Shown here one piece after another: positions 18,282-28,000 of a stretch of 64,000 nt of DNA (position 1 is the first letter of the stretch; each line of letters opens with the position of its first letter). Where the stretch lies: the NCBI GenBank assembly GCA_002716355.1, contig PBAU01000003.1, positions 186,001 through 250,000 of the forward strand, given 5' to 3'. Under the pieces are notes generated by a model, which saw only the letters and a list, made by a program, of their open reading frames with translations, was not told the DNA's origin and did not search any database. The position numbers and the translations under genes were made by a program. The stretch is from a bacterium. Lineage in GTDB: Bacteria > UBP7 > UBA6624.

Positions 18282-19038
18282 CTTTCTTCTCCTTTTCTTG
18301 TTCTTTAACCTCTGGTGTATCTATATTTTCTGTTGTATTAACATCTTCTGTCTTAACATCTTCTTTTTTTAAAGTTGGATCCTCTATATCAGATGGCAAT
18401 TCTTGTTGGGGGTATATCCTAACCAAAGAACCCCTTCCACCAGGAACAGATCCCTCTATAGCAACTATGCCATTATCGATATCCCAATCGATAATCTCAG
18501 AATTCCTTTGGACGTTAACAGAGCTACCATGCCTCCCAGGCATTTTCTGTCCTGGGAAAATTCTAGCAGGACCCATAGCACCAGCTGATAAAGGCCTTCT
18601 TGAAACCCCTCTTGCACCGTGAGAGCTTGCTCCACCTTTAAAATTATGCCTTTTCATAACTCCAGTAAACCCTTTACCTTTTGACCTTCCGACAACCGTA
18701 ACTTTTTCTCCTATATGCAAATAGCTAGAAATTTCTTGCCCTAATTCAAAAGATGATGAATCTTCGACTTTTACTTCGTTCAAATTCTTATAAGCAATCT
18801 CTGAATCATTGATGGCTTTTTTCTGATGCCCAAAAGCAGGCTTGCTTAATTTAGATGAAGGGCAAGGTTCATAACCAACCTGAACTGCCTCGTAACCATC
18901 TGAATCAATTGTCTTTTTTGAAATAATCCTTGAAGGCAATATTTCCAATAGTGTAACTCCATGCCTTGAGCCAGAATCTGTATTTATAGTGGTCATGCCC
19001 ATTTTTCTTCCAACGACAAACAATCTTGAGGTTTTCAT
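18271..19038 (-). CDS. rplC: 50S ribosomal protein L3 with long charged tail
   Basis: 255 aa against the usual 205-215. The core is clear: GRKMGMTTINTDSG at the start, VVGRSKGKGFTGVMKRHNFK, SHGARGVSRRPLSAGAMGPA and GQKMPGRHGS. After about residue 215 comes a Lys/Glu/Asp/Thr-rich extension with an internal near-repeat (KKEDVKTEDVNTTENID). The tail is low-complexity and probably disordered; its role is unknown. Overlaps rplD by 11 bases and rpsJ by four. Confidence 0.97.
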   Translation of the reverse strand: MKTSRLFVVGRKMGMTTINTDSGSRHGVTLLEILPSRIISKKTIDSDGYEAVQVGYEPCPSSKLSKPAFGHQKKAINDSEIAYKNLNEVKVEDSSSFELGQEISSYLHIGEKVTVVGRSKGKGFTGVMKRHNFKGGASSHGARGVSRRPLSAGAMGPARIFPGQKMPGRHGSSVNVQRNSEIIDWDIDNGIVAIEGSVPGGRGSLVRIYPQQELPSDIEDPTLKKEDVKTEDVNTTENIDTPEVKEQEKEKKDAS

Positions 19039-19352
19039 CTCTTCACACTCACATGTATCCCTTCTGGGAAACGCATATTAACTATTTCTGATAAATCATC
19101 TTGTACATAATCACTAAATATAACTAATCTTTTGTGAATCCTTAATTCAAACTGCTCTCTTGAATCTTTGTCGACATGCACACTTCTGCATATTGTGAAA
19201 ATCTTCTTCCTTGTGGGGAATGGAACAGGGCCACTAACGGTTATGTTTTTAGTTTTAGCCATTCGTGCAAGCTCACCTGCCCAATGATCTAAAAGCCTAT
19301 AGTCATAAGATCTTAAAACCAATTTCAATGAATTTTCTCCTTTAACAACCAT
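19035..19352 (-). CDS. rpsJ: 30S ribosomal protein S10
   Basis: 105 aa. It contains SLKLVLRSYDYRLLDHWAGE, GPVPFPTRKKIFTICRSVHV and SREQFELRIHKRLVIF, the S10/NusE core. It also acts in transcription antitermination as NusE. It follows rpsG after two bases, whereas fusA and tuf normally lie between these two genes. Confidence 0.98.
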   Translation of the reverse strand: MVVKGENSLKLVLRSYDYRLLDHWAGELARMAKTKNITVSGPVPFPTRKKIFTICRSVHVDKDSREQFELRIHKRLVIFSDYVQDDLSEIVNMRFPEGIHVSVKR

Positions 19353-19354
19353 AA

Positions 19355-19819
19355 TTAACCAAAGCTAGCAAACGTTCTGTTTGCTTCAGCCATCCTCAAA
19401 ACATCAGTTTTCTTCTTGTACGCCCCACCACGCTCATGATATGCATCAACAATCTCCTGCGCAAGTTTTTCAGCAAAACCTCTTTCTCTCCTGGATCTAG
19501 CATAAGTAACTAGCCATCTTATAGCCAATGACTTCTGCCTTCTTGGTCTAACTTCAACAGGAACTTGCAGATTAGCACCTCCGATCCTTTTACTCTTAAC
19601 TTCAACTTCAGGAGTTATATTCTTGATTGCCTTGATCAAAACATTCATAGGATCTTGTTCTGTTACTTTCTGAACTTTATTCAATGCCCCATAAACAAGC
19701 TTTTCAGCAACAGACATCTTTCCGCCCTTCATTACCTTCCTAATAATTCTGGATACATCACGGTTCTGATAAACAGTATCCAATGGAACGTCTCTTATAA
19801 CAGCTTTATTCTTCCTCAT
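19355..19819 (-). CDS. rpsG: 30S ribosomal protein S7
   Basis: 154 aa. It shows [20 protein letters not shown] and [20 protein letters not shown] (the L-Q-V-P-V-E-V-x-P signature), ending [18 protein letters not shown]. Joined to rpsL by a four-base overlap. Confidence 0.98.
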   Translation of the reverse strand: MRKNKAVIRDVPLDTVYQNRDVSRIIRKVMKGGKMSVAEKLVYGALNKVQKVTEQDPMNVLIKAIKNITPEVEVKSKRIGGANLQVPVEVRPRRQKSLAIRWLVTYARSRRERGFAEKLAQEIVDAYHERGGAYKKKTDVLRMAEANRTFASFG

Positions 19820-20187
19820 GATTCTTTCTTTGCTCCATAAAGACTTCTACTGCTTTTTCTCTTAGCAACACCTTCAGTGTCTCTTGTTCCTCTTATAACT
19901 TTATATCTAACTCCAGGTAAATCCTTTGGTCTTCCACCCCTTACGAGAACTATGTGGTGTTCTTGTAGGTTATGGCCTTCTCCAGGTATGTAAGCTGTTA
20001 GCTCTGCACCGTTTGAAAGCCTAACTCTGCAAACTTTTCTTAAAGCAGAATTAGGCTTCTTTGGAGTAACTGTCATAACACGCAGAACAACTCCTCTCTT
20101 GAAAGGATTTCCACCTAACAAAGGAGCTCCAGAACGTCTCTTTAATCTCTTTCTATCTTTTCTAACTAGCTGACTAATAGTCGGCAT
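19816..20187 (-). CDS. rpsL: 30S ribosomal protein S12, first gene of the superoperon
   Basis: 123 aa. The start [20 protein letters not shown] and the conserved [20 protein letters not shown] and [17 protein letters not shown] are plain. The lysine classically altered in streptomycin resistance (in [10 protein letters not shown]) is the wild-type Lys. A strong Shine-Dalgarno (GGAGG) stands about six bases before the ATG. It is the first gene of the run of more than 35 minus-strand genes ending at the left edge. Confidence 0.98.
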   Translation of the reverse strand: MPTISQLVRKDRKRLKRRSGAPLLGGNPFKRGVVLRVMTVTPKKPNSALRKVCRVRLSNGAELTAYIPGEGHNLQEHHIVLVRGGRPKDLPGVRYKVIRGTRDTEGVAKRKSSRSLYGAKKES

Positions 20188-20272
20188 AACCTACCTCCAA
20201 AAAATGTGTACACAATTTCCCATTATATTACAAGTTTTAATTCAAACGGTAATGAAAATCGGTTTTTATAGA
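20188..20272 (-). promoter_or_regulatory. probable promoter/leader of the ribosomal superoperon
   Basis: This 85-base gap separates ileS from rpsL. On the minus strand a consensus-like TATAAT lies at 20227-20222. A poor -35 (around ACCGTT) is 17 bases upstream, so the -35 assignment is weak. Downstream is the perfect ten-base palindrome TGTGTACACA (20205-20214) at about the expected transcription start, then GGAGG and the rpsL ATG. A short leader of some 30 bases is inferred. Confidence 0.5.
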
Positions 20273-23101
20273 TTAAATAGCCTTAATGCACCGATTGCAA
20301 ATTTCATTAGACTCATTTTCTTTGACAAAAAGCCAGCATCTGGGACATTTTTCAAAATGAGATTTCGAAACGGAAATAACTATATCTTCCTGCTTGCTTG
20401 AAAAGGGATGAATCTCCTCACGGTAATCATCTAGCAAATTAATATCCACACCACTGACGTTGAATATCCCATTCAAGTAAGGCTTGCTTGCGACAAGGGC
20501 ATCTTTTTCATCTTCGTTGACATAACACGTTATCCAAGACTCTAAAGGTTGCGATATAACTTCTTTTTCTTTAGCAATTTCAATTGCTTTTTGGACCTCT
20601 TTTGCTATTTTAAATACTGCATCATTAATATATGTGCCTGAATTAAATTTAGCAAAATACTTATCACTTGGATCAAGGTCTACAAAATGAATGGAAGACT
20701 CAGATGATGGTTTATTTTTCCATGAGTGCCATGACTCTTCTGTCGTAAATGGCAAAATTGGAGATATCCAAATTAATATCCTGCGTAACAAGATAGAACT
20801 GACGGTAAGTGCAGATTTTCTAGAGTTGCTCTCATCTTTATCAGCATAAACCCTGTCTTTAATCGCATTTAAATAACCGGAAGAAAGCTCACCTATGAAC
20901 AATCCAAAATCCTCTGAAAAGCCATGAAGGTCATAATTGTCTAGCAATTCAGACCATTTATCTTCCCTCTCAAAAAAGGTTGCCAAGGCCCATTTGTCAT
21001 AATTGTTTAAAGAAACATCGTCTGAGTGTTTGAAATCATTCAGGATACCCAAAAGAAACCTAATAGTGTTTCTGATCTTCCTATACCTTCCACTCACTTT
21101 AACCAAAACATCCTTTCCGGCTTTAACAGGTGATGAAAAATCAGCACTTACTGACCAAAGTCTGAGTATATCTGCACCTAAATCATTACAAACTTTAATT
21201 GGGTCAACAACGTTGCCTACACTTTTGCTCATTTTCAAGCCTTTTTCATCAACAACAAAAGCATGGGTAAGGCAATCCTTAAACGGCAACGAGCCTGTCC
21301 CTGAAACTGCAGGTATTATGGAGAGCTGAAACCAACCTCTGTATTGGTCATCTCCTTCTAGATACAAATCTGCTGGATAGCTTAAACCTCTTTCCATAAC
21401 AACAGATCTATGACTTGAACCAGATTCAAACCATACATCAAATATATCATTAAGCTTTTCTAGCTTTTTACCTTGGAATTTTTTTGGCCTTAAGCTGTTT
21501 GGAGCAAGTTTTTCACAATCATACTCATCATCAAACCATATACCACTGCCCTTTTCAGAAACCAAATCAACAATATGCTCAACTACTTTAGGGGTACACA
21601 AAACATCACCGGTTTCAGGATCTTCAAATGCAGGAATCGCTATTCCCCATTTTCTCTGCCTGCTGATACACCAATCAGGTCTACCCTCAATCATTTTGTT
21701 CATTCTTGTCTGACCCCATTCTGGAACCCATTTACCTTTTGAAACCAAATCAAGAACCTTCCCCCTTAAACTCTCGTCTGAAAGGTCATTGTCCATCTTT
21801 ACAAACCATTGTGGAGTGGCCCTAAAAATAATGGGTTTCTTTGTTCTCCAACAATGAGCAACGCTATGTGAAATTGTTCCTGACCAAAGCAAGGTTTTGC
21901 TTTTCTTTAAAGAAGCAAGAATCTTTTCCTGTGCATCAAAAATATTAACACCACATAAGTCCAAAAGATCTTTGCTTAGCTCTTTAACTCCCAACTCTTC
22001 CTGAAAAGCTTCCTTTTTAAAATAATTACCTTTTGAATCAACAGGGCAAACTATCCTGAGTTTCCATTTTAAAGCTGCCAAAAAATCATCAGGGCCATGA
22101 CCTGGAGCAGTATGAACCAAGCCAGTCCCATCTTCCATGCTGACATAATCCATTGCAACAACCTTGCCTTCAGAATCAGCAAATGGCAACTCATAACTAA
22201 AGGAAAGCAAATCTTTTCCCTTAACCATCATTACAGCTTCCCCTAACTCAACCTTCTCTTTCCAATTTGCTTCAAGCTTAGATGCCAAAATAACAAAATC
22301 CTTGCCATAGGGGTAAACTCCATAATCTTCATTTTCATTGACGGCTACAGCAACATTACTAGGCAGTGTCCAAGGTGTTGTTGTCCAAATCAATAAGTTC
22401 AAGCTCCCAGATAATTTCTTTTTCAGTGGAGATGGAATACTTGGGTCCAAAACTTTAAAGGCGACTACGATCGAATGGTCTTCCCTATCTTCATATTCAA
22501 GTTCCGCTTCAGCCAAGGCAGACTCAGCAGCCCAACTCCAATGAACTGGCTTTGAAGATCTTTCAATCAAACCTTTTGACAACATCAATCTGAAAGTTTC
22601 TAAAACACCAGCCTCATACTCTGGATCAGTTGTCAAATAAGGATTCTCCCAATCACCCAAGACACCCAACCTTTCAAATTGACCTTTCTGTCTCTCCATG
22701 TATTTCATAGCAAGGTAATAGCACTTCATCCTGAATTTTGAAATCGTCATCTCTTCAGGGATTCTTCCACCAAGATTCTTTATGACTTTATGTTCCACAG
22801 GAAGACCATGACAATCCCATCCAGGAACAAATGGAACCGAGTAACCCTGAATCCACTTATACCTCATCACTATATCCTTCAATATCTTATTCATGGCCGT
22901 ACCCACATGAATGTCTCCATTTGCATACGGAGGACCATCATGCAAAACAAAAGATGGTGAATCTTTTCTTAACTCCTGCCTTCTTGAATAAAGATTTATA
23001 CCTTTCCAAAAATCAAGCCAGCCCGGCTCCTGCTTCGATAAACCTGCGCGCATAGGGAAATCCGTTTCCGGCAATATCAATGTCTCTTTCCAATTTTTCA
23101 A
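20273..23101 (-). CDS. ileS: isoleucyl-tRNA synthetase
   Basis: A 942-aa class I synthetase charging tRNA-Ile. The HIGH-type motif is HGPPYANGDIHVGTAMNKIL, followed by the editing (CP1) domain. The KMSKS loop is GLKMSKSVGNVVDPIKV, and the C-terminal zinc ribbon is CPRCW...CNRC. A frequent IleS feature, GWDCHGLPVEHKV, is present. The start appears to be TTG (MKNWKETLILPETDFPMRA), with GAGG a dozen bases upstream. It is separated by 85 bases from rpsL and by 81 bases from the aldo/keto reductase gene, in which nothing distinct was seen. Confidence 0.98.
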   Translation of the reverse strand: MKNWKETLILPETDFPMRAGLSKQEPGWLDFWKGINLYSRRQELRKDSPSFVLHDGPPYANGDIHVGTAMNKILKDIVMRYKWIQGYSVPFVPGWDCHGLPVEHKVIKNLGGRIPEEMTISKFRMKCYYLAMKYMERQKGQFERLGVLGDWENPYLTTDPEYEAGVLETFRLMLSKGLIERSSKPVHWSWAAESALAEAELEYEDREDHSIVVAFKVLDPSIPSPLKKKLSGSLNLLIWTTTPWTLPSNVAVAVNENEDYGVYPYGKDFVILASKLEANWKEKVELGEAVMMVKGKDLLSFSYELPFADSEGKVVAMDYVSMEDGTGLVHTAPGHGPDDFLAALKWKLRIVCPVDSKGNYFKKEAFQEELGVKELSKDLLDLCGVNIFDAQEKILASLKKSKTLLWSGTISHSVAHCWRTKKPIIFRATPQWFVKMDNDLSDESLRGKVLDLVSKGKWVPEWGQTRMNKMIEGRPDWCISRQRKWGIAIPAFEDPETGDVLCTPKVVEHIVDLVSEKGSGIWFDDEYDCEKLAPNSLRPKKFQGKKLEKLNDIFDVWFESGSSHRSVVMERGLSYPADLYLEGDDQYRGWFQLSIIPAVSGTGSLPFKDCLTHAFVVDEKGLKMSKSVGNVVDPIKVCNDLGADILRLWSVSADFSSPVKAGKDVLVKVSGRYRKIRNTIRFLLGILNDFKHSDDVSLNNYDKWALATFFEREDKWSELLDNYDLHGFSEDFGLFIGELSSGYLNAIKDRVYADKDESNSRKSALTVSSILLRRILIWISPILPFTTEESWHSWKNKPSSESSIHFVDLDPSDKYFAKFNSGTYINDAVFKIAKEVQKAIEIAKEKEVISQPLESWITCYVNEDEKDALVASKPYLNGIFNVSGVDINLLDDYREEIHPFSSKQEDIVISVSKSHFEKCPRCWLFVKENESNEICNRCIKAI

Positions 23102-23182
23102 AATACAAAAACCTCACGAAACCTGAATGGCTTTATGAAAGGTTAATTCTAATCTTTTAAACAAGCATAAATACCAAGGAAT

Positions 23183-24121
23183 CTATTTACCGAGAATAGA
23201 AGTGATTTTTCCAATCAAATCTTTTGACATGTCGAAATCAACATTAGAAATGTTTTCCTTAAGCTGTTCAAGATTGGTTACACCAATGATAGCACTGCTT
23301 ACTTCTTTCTTTCGTAATATCCAAGAGAGAGCTAGCTGTGGCAAGGTGCAACCAACATCCTTTGCAATCAATTCAAGCTTCTCTATTTTTTGAAAAGTTT
23401 CTTCATTCATGTATGGATTTAAAAACTCAGTGGACTCTGCCCTTGTTCCTTTTGGAATTGATCCTGAATTATATTTTCCAGTCAGCATACCGCCAGCCAA
23501 TGGGCTCCACACTGTCAAACCCATACCAAGACTTGAAGCAGTTAACATCTGATCTTCTTCTATGCCTCTTTCCAACATGTTGTAATGAGGCTGCTCAACC
23601 TGTGGCGAATACCCATTAAATTTTTCTGCAAAAGCACATGCATTTCTCATCTGTTCAGAAGCCCAAACGCTGGTGCCCCAATAATGAATCATTCCGTTGC
23701 TTACAAGATCACTCATCGCTCTAACTGTTTCTTCAAGCGGAGTCTCATCGTCATAACGGTGACAAAAATAAATATCCAAATAATCTGTACCCAATCGCTC
23801 AAGTGACTTTTCACAAGATTCAATAATGTGCTTCCTGCTGAGCCCCCTATCGTTTACGTTTTCAGACATGGTTCCAAAAACCTTGCTAGATATCACAAGG
23901 TCACTTCTTTTCATTTCAGTTATAGCCTTCCCTAAGACAATTTCTGATTTTCCTTGAGAGTAAACATCAGCAGTGTCAAAAAAATTGATACCATTTTCAA
24001 ATGCAAAATGAACACATTCAATTGCTGTTTTATCATCAACAGAACCGCCTTGAGTAAGCCAACCACCTAAAGAAACAGCAGAGACCTTTAAACCCGATTG
24101 ACCTAAATTACGATATTCCAT
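23183..24121 (-). CDS. aldo/keto reductase, Kv-beta-like
   Basis: A 312-aa NADPH-dependent oxidoreductase of the AKR fold. Catalytic tetrad positions are visible: Asp and Tyr in FFDTADVYSQGKSE, Lys in VISSKVFG and His in YFCHRYDDETPLEE. The C-terminal cofactor segment reads SAIIGVTNLEQLKENI. The opening MEYRNLGQSGLKVSAVSLG and ECVHFAFENGINFFDTAD place it near the voltage-gated potassium channel beta-subunit/YghZ group; substrates cannot be inferred. ATG at 24121 is preferred over the in-frame ATG four codons upstream because it matches the family start. It also lies seven bases after a TATGAT box, which would give a leaderless transcript. Confidence 0.9.
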   Translation of the reverse strand: MEYRNLGQSGLKVSAVSLGGWLTQGGSVDDKTAIECVHFAFENGINFFDTADVYSQGKSEIVLGKAITEMKRSDLVISSKVFGTMSENVNDRGLSRKHIIESCEKSLERLGTDYLDIYFCHRYDDETPLEETVRAMSDLVSNGMIHYWGTSVWASEQMRNACAFAEKFNGYSPQVEQPHYNMLERGIEEDQMLTASSLGMGLTVWSPLAGGMLTGKYNSGSIPKGTRAESTEFLNPYMNEETFQKIEKLELIAKDVGCTLPQLALSWILRKKEVSSAIIGVTNLEQLKENISNVDFDMSKDLIGKITSILGK

Positions 24122-24184
24122 AACCAGAATCATAACAATATATGGTTATGATTTCTTTCAAAGAAAGAAGAAGGTGGTGTCATC
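24122..24184. promoter_or_regulatory. divergent promoter region with perfect 9-bp inverted repeat
   Basis: Between the AKR gene (minus) and the phosphodiesterase gene (plus) is AATCATAAC (24128-24136), an eight-base spacer, and GTTATGATT (24145-24153), a perfect inverted repeat. Each arm contains an outward-facing TATGAT, at 24134-24129 for minus and 24147-24152 for plus. Minus: seven bases to the AKR ATG. Plus: about 26 bases of leader with AAGGTGG before the ATG at 24185. No convincing -35 hexamers are seen for either direction. The repeat could be a symmetric promoter, an operator, or both. Confidence 0.5.
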
Positions 24185-25087
24185 ATGAATCTATTGTTTG
24201 TATTATTTTTATTTGTGGCGCCAAGTTTAGAAAAATACTTTTCATATGACTTGCCCAAAGAAAAAAAAGCCCTTGTGATCGGTATAGATGGCTTACGTCC
24301 AGACTCAATGACTCACGCAAAAACCCCCAATATAGATTTCCTTATAGATAATGGGTCTGTCTCTTTTAATGCTTATGCTGGTGGCAATCTTGGAACCGAA
24401 ACTGAACAGGTTACATCAAGTGGTCCTGGCTGGTCCTCAATATTGACTGGAGTATGGACCAACAAACATGGCGTTACAGACAACAGCTTTAAAAATCAAA
24501 ACTACAAAGAGTATCCGCATTTTTTCAAAAGAATAAAAGATTTTGATCCAAATTTATACCTAGTTTCATTTGTGCAATGGACACCAATACATACACATAT
24601 CCTTTCAGACGCTGACGAATTTGGCAACGGCAGTGATGAGTATGTCTCTGAAATGGGAGCAAAAAGCATCAAGACCGGCAAGTCAGATGTTGTTTTCTTG
24701 CATTTTGATGATGTGGATCATGCTGGACATGCTTACAGATACGGTAATGATTATCCTGAATATATAGCATCAATTGAAAAAACAGACAAACTGATTGGTT
24801 TTGTATTAGATGAAATCAGAAAAAAGGAAAAAGAGGATTGGTTAATTGTTGTTACGACTGACCATGGAGGAATAAATTACGGACATGGAGGGCAATCGAT
24901 TGATGAGAGAACTATATTTTTCATTAGCTCTGGAGCCGGGCTGCCTATAAAAACATTTGACAAAGGGCCTGGCATGACAGCTGTTGCACCAACTGTTTTT
25001 CGCCACTTGGGCATAACTATAAAACCTGAATGGGGCTGGGAATCTAAACCTTTCCCAAGCCTAGAGAAAGGAGAAAGAGATGAATAA
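24185..25087 (+). CDS. secreted alkaline-phosphatase-superfamily phosphodiesterase
   Basis: 300 aa. A short hydrophobic N-terminus (NLLFVLFLFVAPSLEKY) looks like a signal peptide. The mature part begins ALVIGIDGLRPDSMTHAKTP, the metal-binding Asp and first segment of type I phosphodiesterase/nucleotide pyrophosphatase enzymes. Further metal ligands fit HFDDVDHAGHAYRYG, then TTDHGGINYGHGG (D-H...H). A Thr/Ser nucleophile probably lies in GWSSILTGVWTNKHGV. Enzymes of this fold cleave phosphodiester, pyrophosphate or sulfate esters; the substrate is not determinable. A Shine-Dalgarno (AAGGTGG) precedes the ATG, and the end overlaps the next gene by eight bases. Confidence 0.8.
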   Translation: MNLLFVLFLFVAPSLEKYFSYDLPKEKKALVIGIDGLRPDSMTHAKTPNIDFLIDNGSVSFNAYAGGNLGTETEQVTSSGPGWSSILTGVWTNKHGVTDNSFKNQNYKEYPHFFKRIKDFDPNLYLVSFVQWTPIHTHILSDADEFGNGSDEYVSEMGAKSIKTGKSDVVFLHFDDVDHAGHAYRYGNDYPEYIASIEKTDKLIGFVLDEIRKKEKEDWLIVVTTDHGGINYGHGGQSIDERTIFFISSGAGLPIKTFDKGPGMTAVAPTVFRHLGITIKPEWGWESKPFPSLEKGERDE

Positions 25088-28000
25088 AAAAATACTTATT
25101 GGGCTAACTGCATTTTTACTTATATTTACCAACTGCAAAAACCAAAACACAACAGATGAAAACCAACTTGCATCACTTGCAAAAGCTGCAGAAGCAACAG
25201 ACAGGCCTAGAGATCCATGGGTTTTCAGGTCTGTCCTGAACGAAAAACCAAGAATGATAACAATTGCCTTGAATGAAAGACTATGGGTGGCATACGACAC
25301 CAAGTATGGAAGCATCTACAAGGCTTGGTATGGTGGCGTGAATTTCAATGGAGCTGTATACACAACATCTCATGGCCCCCAGCCTACCAGCCAAGGTTCT
25401 TCTTACATAAATGGATTGGAAGACAGCAGTGTTTGGTATTTAAATGGTCAAGAAATTGAAGATAAAGATTTTTCCTTTAAGGGTTACTCATTCCTTGATG
25501 ATGCTGTTGTGCTAAGTTACGAAATCAGCAGTTCTGAATCTGAAGTTATAAAGATTTTGGAAAGGCCTGAAGTGGTGATTACAAAATCAGGATCACTTGC
25601 ATTAAAGAGAATTTTTGAGGTTCAAGGTGCTCAAGATATAAAAGTTGAACTTGAAACACCAATCCAGTCAACCTTGGACGCAAATGGCTTAAGCATAAAC
25701 TCCCCTTATACGCTAGAGCAAACATCCACATCCTCATATGAATGGGGAGAAAAAATAAACTACATTGCAAAAATACAACTGAATAAAAACAAGAGAACAA
25801 CAGTAACCACTTTCTTCGACCTTAGGGTTGGAGAAGAAGGAGCTGCAAAAGAAGAAGTCAAAAAAACAGTGCCTTTAGACCCACAGGCAAACATCAACTT
25901 TTCAAATAAGAAAATAAATATAGACGGTCAGGTTGACGAATCATGGCAGTCTGAAGAATACCTAAAGATAGATAATCTTATATATGGAGAAAACGAAATC
26001 GAAGGTGCCTTTAAGATGCTATGGGACAATGAATTCTTGTACATACTTCACAAAATAACAGATGATAATGTAACCGAGCTTGATGGTGTTGACTTTTTCA
26101 TCGACTCAAGAAGAGAAAGAGGGTCTGAGTATGACTCAAATGATTCATACTACTCTCTAATAATGGAAGATTTGGCAAAGCTTGATGTCTCCAACACAAA
26201 AACCAATGCAAAGGTTATCGTGAGGCAAAATGATGAAGGGTATGTTGTTGAGTCGTCAATCCCATGGTCTGACCTAAACGTAAGTCCTTTCGATGGGATG
26301 AAAATGGGGTTTTCAACACATCTCAACAATGTTGGTTCAAGCACGAGCTCTAAATACTCTTGGAAATCAGTATCAAATGACCTTTTCGAAAATCCTGCAT
26401 CATTTGCATCAATAAAGCTAGTTGATCCAAAAAACAATTCAATAGAAACAAATGCTGAAGGTTTCGCAAAAGGCATACTTGTAAATATGTACAAGGTTGG
26501 CGTATCGCTTTCGAATGTTCCTGAAATAGCTGAAAACCAAAATCCAAACATATCAAAAATAATGCCTAGCTTAGATCATCTTGCTAAAAGAGGAAGTTTT
26601 CATGGGATTGATGACAGCTTTGTGATTAATGCCAAAGCTTTTGTTAACATTCAAGAGAAAGGCGAATACGAATTCAGGATAACAAGCGATGATGGGTCAA
26701 AGCTTCACATAAACAATGAACTACTAATAGAAAATGACGATCTTCAAGGCCCAACTCCAAAAAACGGAAAGGTCACTCTTGATATAGGTATGCATGAAAT
26801 ATTCATCGAACATTTTGAAAACACTGGTGGGGAAGCTCTTTTATTAGAGTGGAAGAAACCCAACTCATCAGAATTTGAAACGATTACAAAAGAAAATCTG
26901 CTTGTGAGAAGTGACAGCATCATGGAAACAGATGATGAGATCAAGGATGTAATAATAAAAAGCCCCATAAGCACTGGAGTGAAGAAAGCCATTCCTGGAG
27001 ATGGTAGCATTCTGACTGATGTCCATCCAAGCTATGACCTGTTTACAGCTAGACCTGAAACCTTTGAGCCAAAGGTTGGCGGAATGGACTGGCTTCCTGA
27101 CGGAAGGCTGATCATCTGCAATTGGGAACCTGATGGTGGAGTCTATATTCTTGATGGCATACAGGGCGATGATAGAGAAAAGATAACTGTCAAAAGAATA
27201 GCGGCAGGATTGGCAGAGCCGTTAGGTGTCAAGGTTGTTGATGGAAGAATATTCATTCTACAAAAGCAAGAGCTGACCGAATTGATAGACCATGATGGTG
27301 ATGAACTAATCGATGAATACAAGACAGTTGCAAATGGCTGGGGAGTAACATCGAACTTCCATGAATTTGCATTTGGGCTTGTCTATAAGGATGGGTATTT
27401 CTACGGAACACTTGCAACAGCCATAAATCCTGGAGGGGCAAGCACGCAACCCCAAAACCATGACAGGGGAACTGTCGTCAAGATATCAATGGATGGGGAT
27501 TATGAATTCATAGCAAGAGGCTTGAGGACACCAAATGGAATCGGTCTTGGTGTTGATGGTGAAATATTCGTTGCAGACAATCAAGGTGACTGGCTGCCAT
27601 CATCAAAGATAGTCCACATAAGCGAAGGTGCATTCCTTGGAAACAGGAGCGTGAGACCTGAAATAGATATTAATCTTGAAGAGAAACCACCCTTGGTTTG
27701 GCTTCCCCAAAACGAAATTGGAAATTCACCAAGCACCCCAAGCATACTCAATGATGGGCCTTATGCGGGACAGATGATGCATGGTGAAGTGACGCATGGA
27801 GGGCTCAAAAGGGTCTTTGTGGAAAAGGTGAACGGTGAGTACCAAGGTGCCCTATTCAGGTTCACGCAAGGTTTGGAGGCAGGAGTAAACAGGCTCACAA
27901 TCGGTCCGGACGGAGGAATCTACATAGGCGGAATCGGCAATGGCGGAAACTGGGGGCAGGCAGGAAAGAAATGGTTTGGCTTGCAAAGGCTCAAATACAA

